Positions 6,093 through 12,805 of a stretch of DNA of 12,944 bases are shown one piece after another; positions within the stretch are counted from its first letter, which is position 1; the number at the start of each line of letters is the position of its first letter. Position numbers and translations under genes: made by a program. The notes below the pieces were generated by a model. That model had not been told where the DNA came from. It saw only the letters and a program-made list of their open reading frames with translations, and did no database searches. Origin of the DNA: CBDDBX01 sp965225955 (GTDB taxonomy: Bacteria > Acidobacteriota > Aminicenantia > UBA2199); NCBI GenBank assembly GCA_965225955.1, contig CBDDBX010000021.1, forward strand, positions 1 to 12,944. The letters are read 5' to 3'.

Positions 6093-7357
6093 TTTGCTGA
6101 TACTTCTACCGTTACAAGACGATTCTTACGTCTTTCGCTCTCCTGACTATTGTCGTGAGGAGTCTCTTTTTCGCCATAAAAGTATGTTTCAATATTTTTT
6201 TCATCCAGTCCATACTCTGTAACAAGAGTCTTTTTAAGATTCATAACTCTGTCTCTGGAGAGTTCCAGATTGTATTCTGCATTACCAATACTGCAGGTAT
6301 ACCCTCTAAGAATAATGAGATACTCACTCTTTTTGCTTATGAACTCTTTTATTTCATCAAATTTCTTTTTATATTCTTCTCCCGGAGCTTTCTTATTCAG
6401 CTCATAATAGACTTCGGCTTCCAGCATTTCAAAACCAGCAGCTTTACTCATTTCTGCTTTTCTCTCTTCTGAAGGCTTACTCATTTCAGGAACTTTTTCG
6501 TTTTTCCTAAGCTTATTGGCAGCATCTTTTTTTGGAAATGGTGTTACATAATGCCCGGGCTCTACAACTTCAGAGCAGGCAAGAATTTTAATTGTACAGC
6601 AAGTATCAGAAACATTTACAACAACCCCGTCACCAAAGATCAGTGGTGGAAGATCTTCTCTGAGCACCTTATAAAGGATCATCATATCTCCTCTTTCCAC
6701 ATGCTCTTTACCAATATTTGCAATAAAGAAATCATCCGATCCAGCCATATGTTTGAAAGTACCATCAGACAGATCCATATGAATAACCCTTGCTCTGATG
6801 CTATCTTCAGGAAGTTTGGCTCTGAGATAATTCTTTCTTTTAGCCAGAAGAGGCTGCTCTTTATTTACAGGCAGAACGATGTTTCCTATTTCAACTGCTT
6901 CAACTGCTTCAAATACCTCAATTATAGATCTGTTCTCATAGACTACAGCAGCTTTTGCTTTGGCAACTGCCTGATACAGTCTTCCATGAATATTTTTACT
7001 GTAAGGATCATTAACAAGAGCTCCTTTTCTGTAGATCGTGAAGATATCACCCTGCTTAACACCTTTGTTATCTCCGGCACTCAGATACATTCTGTCATCA
7101 TTTGTATATGTTGTTTTAAAAGAGTCCTGCTGTTCAGCACCGTTTATGACTATTTCTTCTGATAGTTCTTTGTTTGTAACAAAAAATTTACCACTAATAT
7201 CTGACGGAGAGATAAGAAGAATACTTTTGCTCTCAACATAAGCTTCACCTATATTGATTTTCTTAATTCTATTCTTTTCTTTCTCTGCTTCATTCTCCTG
7301 AGAATGAAGAGCTAAAGTAAACATAACTAATAAAATAACCGGGATAACCTTCTTCAT
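6089..7357 (-). CDS. OmpA-domain periplasmic protein with duplicated FlgT-C-like module
   Basis: A 422-residue protein with a signal peptide (1 to about 20, MKKVIPVILLVMFTLALHSQ). Two related modules follow. The first (about 88-164) has MYLSAGDNKGVKQGDIFTIYR; the second (about 208-274) has FFIANIGKEHVERGDMMILYK. Each ends in a G(N/H)xVxP strand, the pattern of FlgT C-terminal-like beta domains (GVxxGDxFxVYR). A charged linker (about 277-305) leads to a C-terminal OmpA-like domain (about 310-420) with NLELSRDR (363-370) and RRKNRLV (409-415). Such domains bind diaminopimelate in peptidoglycan. The Arg of the binding pair is kept (Arg370), but the usual Asp of GxTD is Cys355 (GYTCSIG), so binding may differ. 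There is no beta-barrel, so it is probably periplasmic. Its ATG overlaps the upstream lipoprotein stop by 4 bases and its stop overlaps the next start, giving a coupled three-gene set. Confidence 0.82.
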   Translation of the reverse strand: MKKVIPVILLVMFTLALHSQENEAEKEKNRIKKINIGEAYVESKSILLISPSDISGKFFVTNKELSEEIVINGAEQQDSFKTTYTNDDRMYLSAGDNKGVKQGDIFTIYRKGALVNDPYSKNIHGRLYQAVAKAKAAVVYENRSIIEVFEAVEAVEIGNIVLPVNKEQPLLAKRKNYLRAKLPEDSIRARVIHMDLSDGTFKHMAGSDDFFIANIGKEHVERGDMMILYKVLREDLPPLIFGDGVVVNVSDTCCTIKILACSEVVEPGHYVTPFPKKDAANKLRKNEKVPEMSKPSEERKAEMSKAAGFEMLEAEVYYELNKKAPGEEYKKKFDEIKEFISKKSEYLIILRGYTCSIGNAEYNLELSRDRVMNLKKTLVTEYGLDEKNIETYFYGEKETPHDNSQESERRKNRLVTVEVSAK

Positions 7358-7965
7358 CTTGATCTCCTGTACTTTCTTTTTATATAGTTCAGCTTGCTGC
7401 GACTTTTCTTCCGGACAAGTGAGTCAGGATATTCAAGTACCACTTTATTAAATGCCAGTCTTGCTTTGGGGTAGTTCTTCTTTTTCAGAAAAATCTCACC
7501 AATTTCAAAAAGTGCCTGATCCGCCTTATCTCCGAAAGGGAAAAAAGTTGCCGTAATCTGAAACAGCAAAAGAGCCTTATCTTCGTTACCCATCTTCAAT
7601 TCCGACTTTCCATGCCAGTAAAGAGCATTGTCTGAAAGTGTATTGAGTTTGAAATCTTTAGTCAGGCCGGCAAATAATCCGGCAGCATCCTCATATTTCC
7701 CATCAAGCATCAGAGCATAAGCTCTTTTATAGACCCTGTCAAAGTCAGGGTTATTATCAAGCTTTTCCTTTGCTCTTTCCTGCTGTATCTGAGTTATCTG
7801 CTTTCTGAGAGACGAATTCTCATTCTGCAGCCGGACACTCTTTTTTTCCAGATCATAAAGCTGTTCATTAATTCCGGTTAAATCGTCATTAACCTTCTTT
7901 TTGCCTAATGAACTGCACCCGTATAAAAGAATAGTGGTAAGAAGAATTATCAAAAGTTTTTGCAT
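7354..7965 (-). CDS. Lipoprotein with coiled coil and TPR repeats (CpoB/YbgF-like)
   Basis: A 203-residue lipoprotein. The signal MQKLLIILLTTILLYGC ends in a lipobox (LYGC, lipidated Cys17). A coiled coil (about 30-68) and three or so TPR units follow, seen as RAYALMLDGKYEDA, ALYWHGKSELKMGNEDKAL and LFEIGEIFLKKKNYPKARL. This order, coiled coil then TPR, is that of CpoB (YbgF), the periplasmic partner of Tol-Pal that links outer-membrane constriction with peptidoglycan synthesis. The homology is by architecture, not by a diagnostic motif. I chose ATG 7965; a GTG at 7974 would add three residues (MIK). It is the first gene of the - strand operon, and its stop overlaps the OmpA-domain gene by 4 bases. 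No tol genes are in the window. A different TPR lipoprotein, for instance BamD-like, is less likely given the coiled coil. Confidence 0.8.
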   Translation of the reverse strand: MQKLLIILLTTILLYGCSSLGKKKVNDDLTGINEQLYDLEKKSVRLQNENSSLRKQITQIQQERAKEKLDNNPDFDRVYKRAYALMLDGKYEDAAGLFAGLTKDFKLNTLSDNALYWHGKSELKMGNEDKALLLFQITATFFPFGDKADQALFEIGEIFLKKKNYPKARLAFNKVVLEYPDSLVRKKSRSKLNYIKRKYRRSR

Positions 7966-7974
7966 TTTAATCAC

Positions 7975-8003
7975 TTAATAGAATATTTTTATTTTTTTGT
8001 CAA
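7975..8003 (-). promoter_or_regulatory. Candidate promoter of the - strand operon (TTGACA/TATTAA)
   Basis: On the - strand a perfect -35 TTGACA (8003-7998) is followed after 17 bases by TATTAA (7980-7975), 4 of 6 to the -10 consensus. Transcription would start near 7968, so ATG 7965 would be almost leaderless and GTG 7974 would be upstream of the message. This is one of two candidates for the operon. Confidence 0.45.
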
Positions 8004-8020
8004 GTGCAATTTACTTTCTC

Positions 8021-8026
8021 ATTATA
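8021..8026 (-). promoter_or_regulatory. Alternative -10 (TATAAT) for the - strand operon
   Basis: The - strand reads TATAAT, a perfect -10, but the bases at -35 (TTATAT, 8049-8044) match poorly. A start near 8014 would give a leader of about 49 bases before ATG 7965, long enough for either start codon. No clear Shine-Dalgarno sequence is seen in that leader. Confidence 0.35.
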
Positions 8027-8057
8027 CGCAAAAGATAGTTTCAATATAAGTTTTTTC

Positions 8058-8086
8058 TTGAATTTTACTGTTTTTTTCTATAACAT
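8058..8086 (+). promoter_or_regulatory. Candidate promoter of the J-domain/TPR gene
   Basis: TTGAAT (8058-8063), a 17-base spacer rich in T, then TAACAT (8081-8086) give a plausible sigma70-type promoter. It lies about 30 bases before the chosen ATG at 8118 and downstream of the upstream in-frame ATG at 8004, which argues that the first 38 codons of the long reading frame are not translated. Confidence 0.4.
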
Positions 8087-8117
8087 TGATCTATATTCGC
8101 AAGGCGGGAAGAAAGGT

Positions 8118-9629
8118 ATGAACACAGTACACGAAAATTCGATACCATTTGTTTATAAGAACATCTTAACCGATAATCTATCCGGCACACTGGAAATAAA
8201 AACACCACAGTTTGATATAAATCTCTTTTTCGAGGAAGGTACAATGGTTTTCGGATCTACATCCAGAGAAGGAGACCGACTGGGGAACTTACTCATAAAA
8301 GCCGGCAAAATAGTGCCGGACAAACTGTCAGAAATCTGGGATCAGGCAGAGAAAAGTAATCAGAAACTGGGAATCCTGTTGGTTAAAAACGGGATTATAA
8401 ATCAGAAAGAGTTATACAGAATCCTGATTATGCAAATGAAGAAAATAGCATCCACAGCATTTTTTACAAAGGAAGGTTACTACCACTTCAGTGAAGAGAT
8501 TCCCGAACTACCCGGGGATTCACGGTTTACAATTAATATTGCAGAAATTATCAGGCAGAGTTGTACCCAGATAAGTGATCCGGTTCTTTTCAGAAACAAC
8601 TTCCACAATATGATCCCACAGCCAGGAAAACTTTCTGCCAGGTCCAAAAAAATACTTGAGCAGGAAGATATTGCACTGGCAAGAGAAATATCCACTCTGA
8701 ATCATATGCTTGCAGCAGATATCTCACAGTACCTCAACATTAGTGACAAAATATACTGGAACAGACTCTACTTCTTTTTTCTCACAGGCCTCATTAACTT
8801 CAGGGAACCTGAACTCTCTATCGATGAGGATACAGTTATAACCAGAGAAACTAAAGAGTCCGATTCCAAAGAAGCTGAACCTGAAAAAACTAAAGAAATT
8901 TCTGAAACTGCAAAGCAGATTGAGGAACTATATACAAATTTTCAATCGGGAAAACTAAACTACTACCAGTATCTTTCTATTGAAAACAACGCTTCAAAAG
9001 AGCAGATAAGAGAAGCCTATTTTAAAATGGCCAAACAGTTTCACCCTGACAGAATTGCAGATGATGACGGAGAAGAGATTCTTGATAAGGCAAACTTTGT
9101 TTTCACCTCAATAAACAGGGCCTATGAAGTTCTTAGTCACACAGATCAGAAATCTGAGTACGATGCTGCAGGGCAGAAAGATGCTTCAACATCAGCTAAA
9201 GACGATCTTCCTCCTGCAGAAAAGGCTTCAACTGCCTACAAAACAGCTCAGAACTACTACAAGAAGAATGAACTGGTAAAAGCTTGTGCTCTACTTGAGG
9301 AGGCGGTTAAAAACGATGCTGAGAAGAGTAACTACCACTATCTTCTGGGAGTTTGCCAGGCCAGTATAAGCCATAAAAGAAGAGATGCAGAAAAAAGCTT
9401 CCTGAAATCTGCTGAACTCAATCCCTGGGACTCCAAGCCTTTTGTTGCCCTTGCCAGATTCTTCATTCAGGAAGGGCTGAAATCAAGAGCAATTCACTAC
9501 GTCCAGAAGGCTCTGGAAATTGATCCCGAAAACAAACATGTCATTAAGATGCATGAGAATCTTACAGGTAAAGGCAAAAAAAACGCCGGTTCTGTTCCTT
9601 TCGGCTGGCTATTTGGAAAGAAAAAATAG
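8118..9629 (+). CDS. DUF4388-like / J-domain / TPR protein
   Basis: A 503-residue cytosolic protein. Residues 7 to about 125 look like a DUF4388 (PatA N-terminal-type) domain: LSGTLEIKTPQFDINLFFEEG (with the first residues at 21), then FGSTSREGDRLGNLLIKAG and LGILLVKNGIINQKEL, a helical LGxLLxxxGxI repeat. A charged linker (about 235-270) leads to a J domain (280-352) with the HPD motif at 309-311, which stimulates DnaK ATPase. TPR units fill about 370-480, followed by a basic tail ending in GWLFGKKK. DUF4388 proteins are usually tied to signalling and gliding or polarity in delta-like bacteria; the J domain suggests recruitment of DnaK to a client. I chose ATG 8118 because GAAAGG and AAGGCGG precede it and a promoter lies just upstream; an in-frame ATG at 8004 would add 38 unlikely residues. 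The gene is a single-gene unit ended by a shared hairpin terminator. The exact role is unknown. Confidence 0.82.
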   Translation: MNTVHENSIPFVYKNILTDNLSGTLEIKTPQFDINLFFEEGTMVFGSTSREGDRLGNLLIKAGKIVPDKLSEIWDQAEKSNQKLGILLVKNGIINQKELYRILIMQMKKIASTAFFTKEGYYHFSEEIPELPGDSRFTINIAEIIRQSCTQISDPVLFRNNFHNMIPQPGKLSARSKKILEQEDIALAREISTLNHMLAADISQYLNISDKIYWNRLYFFFLTGLINFREPELSIDEDTVITRETKESDSKEAEPEKTKEISETAKQIEELYTNFQSGKLNYYQYLSIENNASKEQIREAYFKMAKQFHPDRIADDDGEEILDKANFVFTSINRAYEVLSHTDQKSEYDAAGQKDASTSAKDDLPPAEKASTAYKTAQNYYKKNELVKACALLEEAVKNDAEKSNYHYLLGVCQASISHKRRDAEKSFLKSAELNPWDSKPFVALARFFIQEGLKSRAIHYVQKALEIDPENKHVIKMHENLTGKGKKNAGSVPFGWLFGKKK

Positions 9630-9635
9630 GTGAAA

Positions 9636-9656
9636 CGGGGAGTTTTTTTCTCCCCG
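9636..9656. terminator. Bidirectional hairpin between convergent genes
   Basis: CGGGGAG (9636-9642) and CTCCCCG (9650-9656) form a perfect 7-bp GC-rich stem around a loop of seven T. It lies 6 bases after the stop of the J-domain gene and 18 bases after the stop of the convergent ftcD-type gene. T tracts on the outer sides are short (TTTA on the + side, TTT on the - side), so efficiency is uncertain, but the position fits a shared terminator. Confidence 0.7.
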
Positions 9657-9674
9657 CTGTTTATATAGAATTTA

Positions 9675-11330
9675 TTAGTTTACACCAAGTGATTTGTGCA
9701 TGATTTTTTTAATTTCATCACAAATTTTCTGGATCTCTTCATTAAGAGCAATTGCCTCTTTCTTTGTTTCAGCAACAAAAGCCTGATCTTCAATATCCTC
9801 GAGGTTAATAAGAACATTATAGAGAGCGCCTTCAGCTGCAACAGAAGCTGTAAGACCAGCAACTCCGGCATCTGACAGTGAGTTCTGATTACCTTTCTGT
9901 GACATAATAAGAGCATACTCAGCAGCCTCTTTTGATCTCTTCAGTACTGAAAAAGGAATAAGAGTTGCTTCTTTTGTAGCATTCTGAATAGCTTCAGTTC
10001 TTGCAGCAATTTCCTCTTCGCTTTTCTTTGGCATGCCAAAAGCATCCATTATTTTATTAAAAGCATCTGTATCGCTGTCAATAGCATTAATAAAGAATGC
10101 CTTGAGGCTCTGTGCCTTATCTGCAACAGAAATCATCTCAGCTTTTACTTCTTTATATTTCTTTTTACTGTAAGTCAGATTACCTACCATTGCACCCAGT
10201 CCCGCAGCAAGAGCTCCATTCAGAGCAGCAATACTACCACCACCAGGTGCCGGTGAATCTGAAGCCAGTTCATCTGCAAACTCATAAATATTCATTGAAG
10301 CCAGTCTGCCTGGAGTTCTGAATCTGTATTCAATAATTCTGTCCTGAACATTAAACTCAGAAACTTCGTTAAGTCCAAGAGTCTGTACTCCAATTCTTAC
10401 CAGTTCGTCTTCTGAAACACCAGTACTGCCACCCTGCTTAATGAGGCTGTGACGCCCAACATCTGTAAGAGCATCCAGAGGTACGAGTCCTACCAGTTCA
10501 CTACCTGTTACTCTTGCTCCAAACTCAGCAGCATACTTTTCACACTCTTCAAAAACTTTATGAAGAGGAGTTTCTTTGTAATTCAGGATGTTAACTGTTA
10601 CCTGAGCCATATTGTACTCATCAATATACCAGCCCATTCCCTGAACCCCTTTACATGAACCTGGAACCTGTTCTTTTATTCCGGTCTCTTTATTCTTAAC
10701 ATTTCTACCTTTTTCTCTTACTCTTTTAGCAATCTTATTGGCAATCTTAGTATCTCTTGTATTCAGGTTAATGTTGTAAGCTACAAGGAAACCTCTTGCT
10801 CCAATAGCTGTAGCTCCGGCTCTTACATTAAATACCGCCTCACCAAAGTCAGGTGCAAAATCTTCATTCTGAAGTTTCTCTTCCAGAGCTTCATATTCCC
10901 CTTCACGAATATCCGGCAGTCTTCTTCTTGCAGGTGTTTTCGCTGCTTCAGCATAGAGGTATACAGGAATATCAAGATCTTCACCAACTCTTTTTCCAAG
11001 CTTGTTGGCAATCTCAGCACACTCTTCCATTGTTACACCTGAAACTGGTACAAAAGGACAAACATCTGTAGCTCCCATTCTTGCATGAGCGCCACTGTGT
11101 TTTGACATATCGATAAGCTCAGAAGCTTTCTTAATCGCCTGATAAGCAGCTTCTTCCACAGCTTCCGGTGTGCCTGCGAAAGTTACAACTGTTCTGTTTG
11201 TATCTTTGCCAGGATCCACATCCAGTAATACTACATCATCAATCTTTTTTATTTCGTCAGTGATCTGCTCAATAACAGCCATATCACGACCTTCTGAGAA
11301 ATTTGGTACGCATTCAACAATTTTTTGCAT
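9675..11330 (-). CDS. ftcD: Bifunctional glutamate formimidoyltransferase / formimidoyl-THF cyclodeaminase
   Basis: A 551-residue fusion like animal FTCD (541 residues). Residues 1 to about 325 are the formimidoyltransferase: VPNFSEGRD (8-16), then SGAHARMGATDVCPF (79-93) with catalytic His82 at the same number as in the porcine enzyme, and the C-terminal half with GMGWYIDEYNMAQV (231-244). Residues about 346-545 are the cyclodeaminase, with DSPAPGGGSIAAL (358-370). The first domain moves the formimino group from formiminoglutamate to tetrahydrofolate; the second releases ammonia to give 5,10-methenyl-THF, so histidine carbon enters the folate pool. Both act in the cytosol. No other hut gene is in the window; the gene stands alone. 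AGGAGG lies 4 bases before ATG 11330, and a promoter with good -10 is just upstream. It could also serve purine-fermentation-type pathways that make formimino groups. The identification is secure. Confidence 0.95.
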   Translation of the reverse strand: MQKIVECVPNFSEGRDMAVIEQITDEIKKIDDVVLLDVDPGKDTNRTVVTFAGTPEAVEEAAYQAIKKASELIDMSKHSGAHARMGATDVCPFVPVSGVTMEECAEIANKLGKRVGEDLDIPVYLYAEAAKTPARRRLPDIREGEYEALEEKLQNEDFAPDFGEAVFNVRAGATAIGARGFLVAYNINLNTRDTKIANKIAKRVREKGRNVKNKETGIKEQVPGSCKGVQGMGWYIDEYNMAQVTVNILNYKETPLHKVFEECEKYAAEFGARVTGSELVGLVPLDALTDVGRHSLIKQGGSTGVSEDELVRIGVQTLGLNEVSEFNVQDRIIEYRFRTPGRLASMNIYEFADELASDSPAPGGGSIAALNGALAAGLGAMVGNLTYSKKKYKEVKAEMISVADKAQSLKAFFINAIDSDTDAFNKIMDAFGMPKKSEEEIAARTEAIQNATKEATLIPFSVLKRSKEAAEYALIMSQKGNQNSLSDAGVAGLTASVAAEGALYNVLINLEDIEDQAFVAETKKEAIALNEEIQKICDEIKKIMHKSLGVN

Positions 11331-11340
11331 CTTCCCTCCT

Positions 11341-11384
11341 GATTGTAAATGACATTATATTAAATAAGCCCGCAACTTACAATC
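11341..11384. repeat. 8-bp inverted repeat flanking the ftcD promoter (operator candidate)
   Basis: GATTGTAA (11341-11348) and its exact complement TTACAATC (11377-11384) are separated by 28 bases. One arm covers the predicted transcription start, the other covers the -35. The arms could bind a dimeric or looping repressor; as an RNA hairpin the loop would be too large to matter much. No regulator gene is adjacent. Confidence 0.4.
11354..11382 (-). promoter_or_regulatory. Promoter of the ftcD-type gene
   Basis: On the - strand, TTGTAA (11382-11377) as -35, a 17-base spacer and a perfect TATAAT -10 (11359-11354) lie directly upstream. Transcription would begin near 11347, leaving a leader of about 17 bases that contains the AGGAGG site. 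Confidence 0.6.
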
Positions 11385-11447
11385 GAATAAAAGCCAGATT
11401 CTATCTACAACATCTGAAAGAAACAAATTAAGTCAGGAATATTCCGG

Positions 11448-11643
11448 TCAACAATTTGGTTATTCCATAATTTATCCAATTACTGCATTTATACAACTTA
11501 AGTATCAAACCCCGAGTTTACCAAGCAAAACAAACACCTTGCATACAGACGACAATTTGGCATTACGTAAAAAAAAACAAACCTTTATCATACAAAATTT
11601 GACATTTGGAACACAAAAAGATATTCTTATCACGACAATTGGC
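11448..11643 (+). repeat. Three copies of an ACGACAATTTGGC-like motif
   Basis: TCAACAATTTGGT (11448-11460), ACGACAATTTGGC (11549-11561) and ACGACAATTGGC (11632-11643) are related direct repeats; the last two differ by one T. The third sits at the predicted transcription start of the lipoprotein gene. Spacing is irregular (about 101 and 83 bases), so they may be regulator binding sites, or decayed repeats. Confidence 0.35.
11599..11627 (+). promoter_or_regulatory. Promoter of the propeller lipoprotein gene
   Basis: A perfect -35 TTGACA (11599-11604), a 17-base spacer and TATTCT (11622-11627), 4 of 6 to consensus, predict a start near 11634 and a leader of about 66 bases before ATG 11700. Confidence 0.5.
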
Positions 11644-11699
11644 TACTTTAGCACAAAAAAGTAAATTACAAATTGATCAGGATTGGTTAAGGAGAAAAA

Positions 11700-12182
11700 A
11701 TGAATTCAAAAATTCATGGGTTAATTTTTCTGACATTAGCAGCTACCTTACTTATTAGTTGCTCTGAAAAATCAGAAGCAAAATACATCTACAAAAACTA
11801 TAAATATTTAAATGCCCCAAAACAGAAGAAGCAATTACAAACAGTCATAATTAAAAACAGGAAACTCATCTATCCTTCTGTAATAGGGTTACTACAAGAT
11901 TACATAATAGTCGCTGATGAAAAATCGGAAAACATGATAACAATACTATCAGAGAAAGATGGTAAAACAGTTGCTTCCTTTGGTAAGTTTGGTAAAGGTC
12001 CAGGAGACTTTGTCGGGCCAGCAGATATCGTACAATGCGCACTGAGCAAAGATTGTTTTTGGATTTATGATATATCCAGCCTCAATATGAAAAAATTTAA
12101 TATCAAAACAATACTGGAAGGAAACTATGAACCTGAAAAAATTATCACTTTCAAATTGGGCAAGGTATTCCCAGACAATTAA
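11700..12182 (+). CDS. Propeller lipoprotein, N-terminal fragment
   Basis: 160 residues as read. The signal peptide ends in a lipobox (LISC, lipidated Cys21). The propeller hallmark GKFGKGPGDFVGPADI falls at about 97-112, matching the G(N/K)GPGEF motif of six-bladed propellers in this group. AAGGAG (11689-11694) is 5 bases before ATG 11700, a strong site. The last six or so residues after the shift point (KVFPDN) are out of frame and probably spurious. Lys and Asn codons are very AT-rich compared with the genes to the left. Confidence 0.7.
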   Translation: MNSKIHGLIFLTLAATLLISCSEKSEAKYIYKNYKYLNAPKQKKQLQTVIIKNRKLIYPSVIGLLQDYIIVADEKSENMITILSEKDGKTVASFGKFGKGPGDFVGPADIVQCALSKDCFWIYDISSLNMKKFNIKTILEGNYEPEKIITFKLGKVFPDN

Positions 12183-12202
12183 AATTTATACCTGATAACA
12201 AA

Positions 12203-12778
12203 ATGATTGCAGTAGGAATATTCAGAAAGGGGCGGATGCATATTTACAACGAAGAAGGTGAAACTGAAAAAGCTGTTGGCGCAATACCTTTAATTTGTAC
12301 TGACGACAAATTCCAGGCGCAGCACTCTCACGGGTTTCTTGGGAAGCTAACTCACAACACAAATACAAACCACATTTATATAGCTCCAATCAGAAGCGAT
12401 TTAATTGAGAAATATGATATAGAAGGCAATTTAATTTCTACTCTGCATGGACCTGAACGATTTTACCCAAATTACAAAATTGTACCTGCCGGAAATGGCT
12501 ATACAATTACATATACCAACAAAACCCGATTTGGATATACAGATATTTGCTATAATCAAAAGTTAAACAAAACATTTCTTCTCTATTCAGGTAGATACAT
12601 ATTAGATAAAAAGAAAAACAAAGAAAGAAAGAGCACAATCTTCGTATTAGATAACTCTGATAACCTGACTGAAGAAATTACTACAAATTACAACATACGA
12701 AGTATTAGAACACACCCGGAATCATCAGCTATCTACAGCTTGACAGAAGATCACATTATAAAATTTAAATATGAATGA
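12203..12778 (+). CDS. Propeller lipoprotein, C-terminal fragment
   Basis: 191 residues from the first ATG, though the frame is open from 12137. Blade-like repeats are seen: MHIYNEEGE, EKYDIEGNLISTLHG and TIFVLDNSDNLTEE, each an aromatic strand followed by a turn and a polar strand. FGYTDICYN...KTFLLYSGR and the ending RTHPESSAIYSLTEDHIIKFKY closely follow the last blades of BF3164-like proteins. It has no signal peptide and no ribosome binding site of its own, so it is most likely the second half of the gene begun at 11700. Confidence 0.65.
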   Translation: MIAVGIFRKGRMHIYNEEGETEKAVGAIPLICTDDKFQAQHSHGFLGKLTHNTNTNHIYIAPIRSDLIEKYDIEGNLISTLHGPERFYPNYKIVPAGNGYTITYTNKTRFGYTDICYNQKLNKTFLLYSGRYILDKKKNKERKSTIFVLDNSDNLTEEITTNYNIRSIRTHPESSAIYSLTEDHIIKFKYE

Positions 12779-12805
12779 ACTCCGTAGAAATATCAGGAGG
12801 TATAA

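Larger units (their letters stand above)
11331..11699. other. 369-base AT-rich non-coding region
   Basis: No credible gene is seen here. The left 54 bases hold the ribosome binding site, promoter and inverted repeat of the ftcD-type gene. The rest holds three copies of an ACGACAATTTGGC-like motif and the promoter of the downstream lipoprotein. No tRNA, other RNA gene or mobile-element end was recognised. Confidence 0.6.
11700..12778 (+). pseudogene. BF3164-type six-bladed beta-propeller lipoprotein, broken by a 1-base frameshift
   Basis: Two adjacent reading frames read as one protein of about 359 residues, the usual length of BF3164-like (TolB-like six-blade) lipoproteins. The first frame runs to TAA 12180-12182; the second is open from 12137. 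Joining them at about 12159-12161, where TTG GG is followed by CAA, gives a smooth sequence (FKLG-QGIPRQLKFIPDNK). One base is therefore missing there relative to an intact gene. No slippery heptamer is seen, and the ATG at 12203 has no ribosome binding site, so programmed shifting or a second gene is unlikely. Either the gene is decayed or the assembly has an error. Known relatives are surface or periplasmic lipoproteins of unknown role, often encoded next to short exported NVEALA peptides. A short exported peptide gene follows here after 27 bases. Confidence 0.7.

Noticed and set aside
6551..7162. Open frame of 203 codons on the + strand opposite the OmpA-domain gene
   Set aside because: Antisense to a well-supported gene, with no domain, no start signal and odd residue composition.
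8004..8117. N-terminal extension of 38 residues of the J-domain protein
   Set aside because: It would start upstream of the predicted promoter, has no ribosome binding site at its ATG and reads as Phe-rich non-homologous sequence; ATG 8118 has purine-rich sites before it.
11331..11699. Sigma54 promoter, CRISPR array or tRNA in the non-coding region
   Set aside because: The TTGGC-like motifs lack the GG-N10-GC spacing, the repeats are too few and irregular for CRISPR, and no tRNA arm sequences are seen.
12150..12165. Programmed -1 frameshift in the lipoprotein gene
   Set aside because: No X XXY YYZ slippery heptamer and no obvious stimulatory hairpin after the shift point; mutation or sequencing error is simpler.
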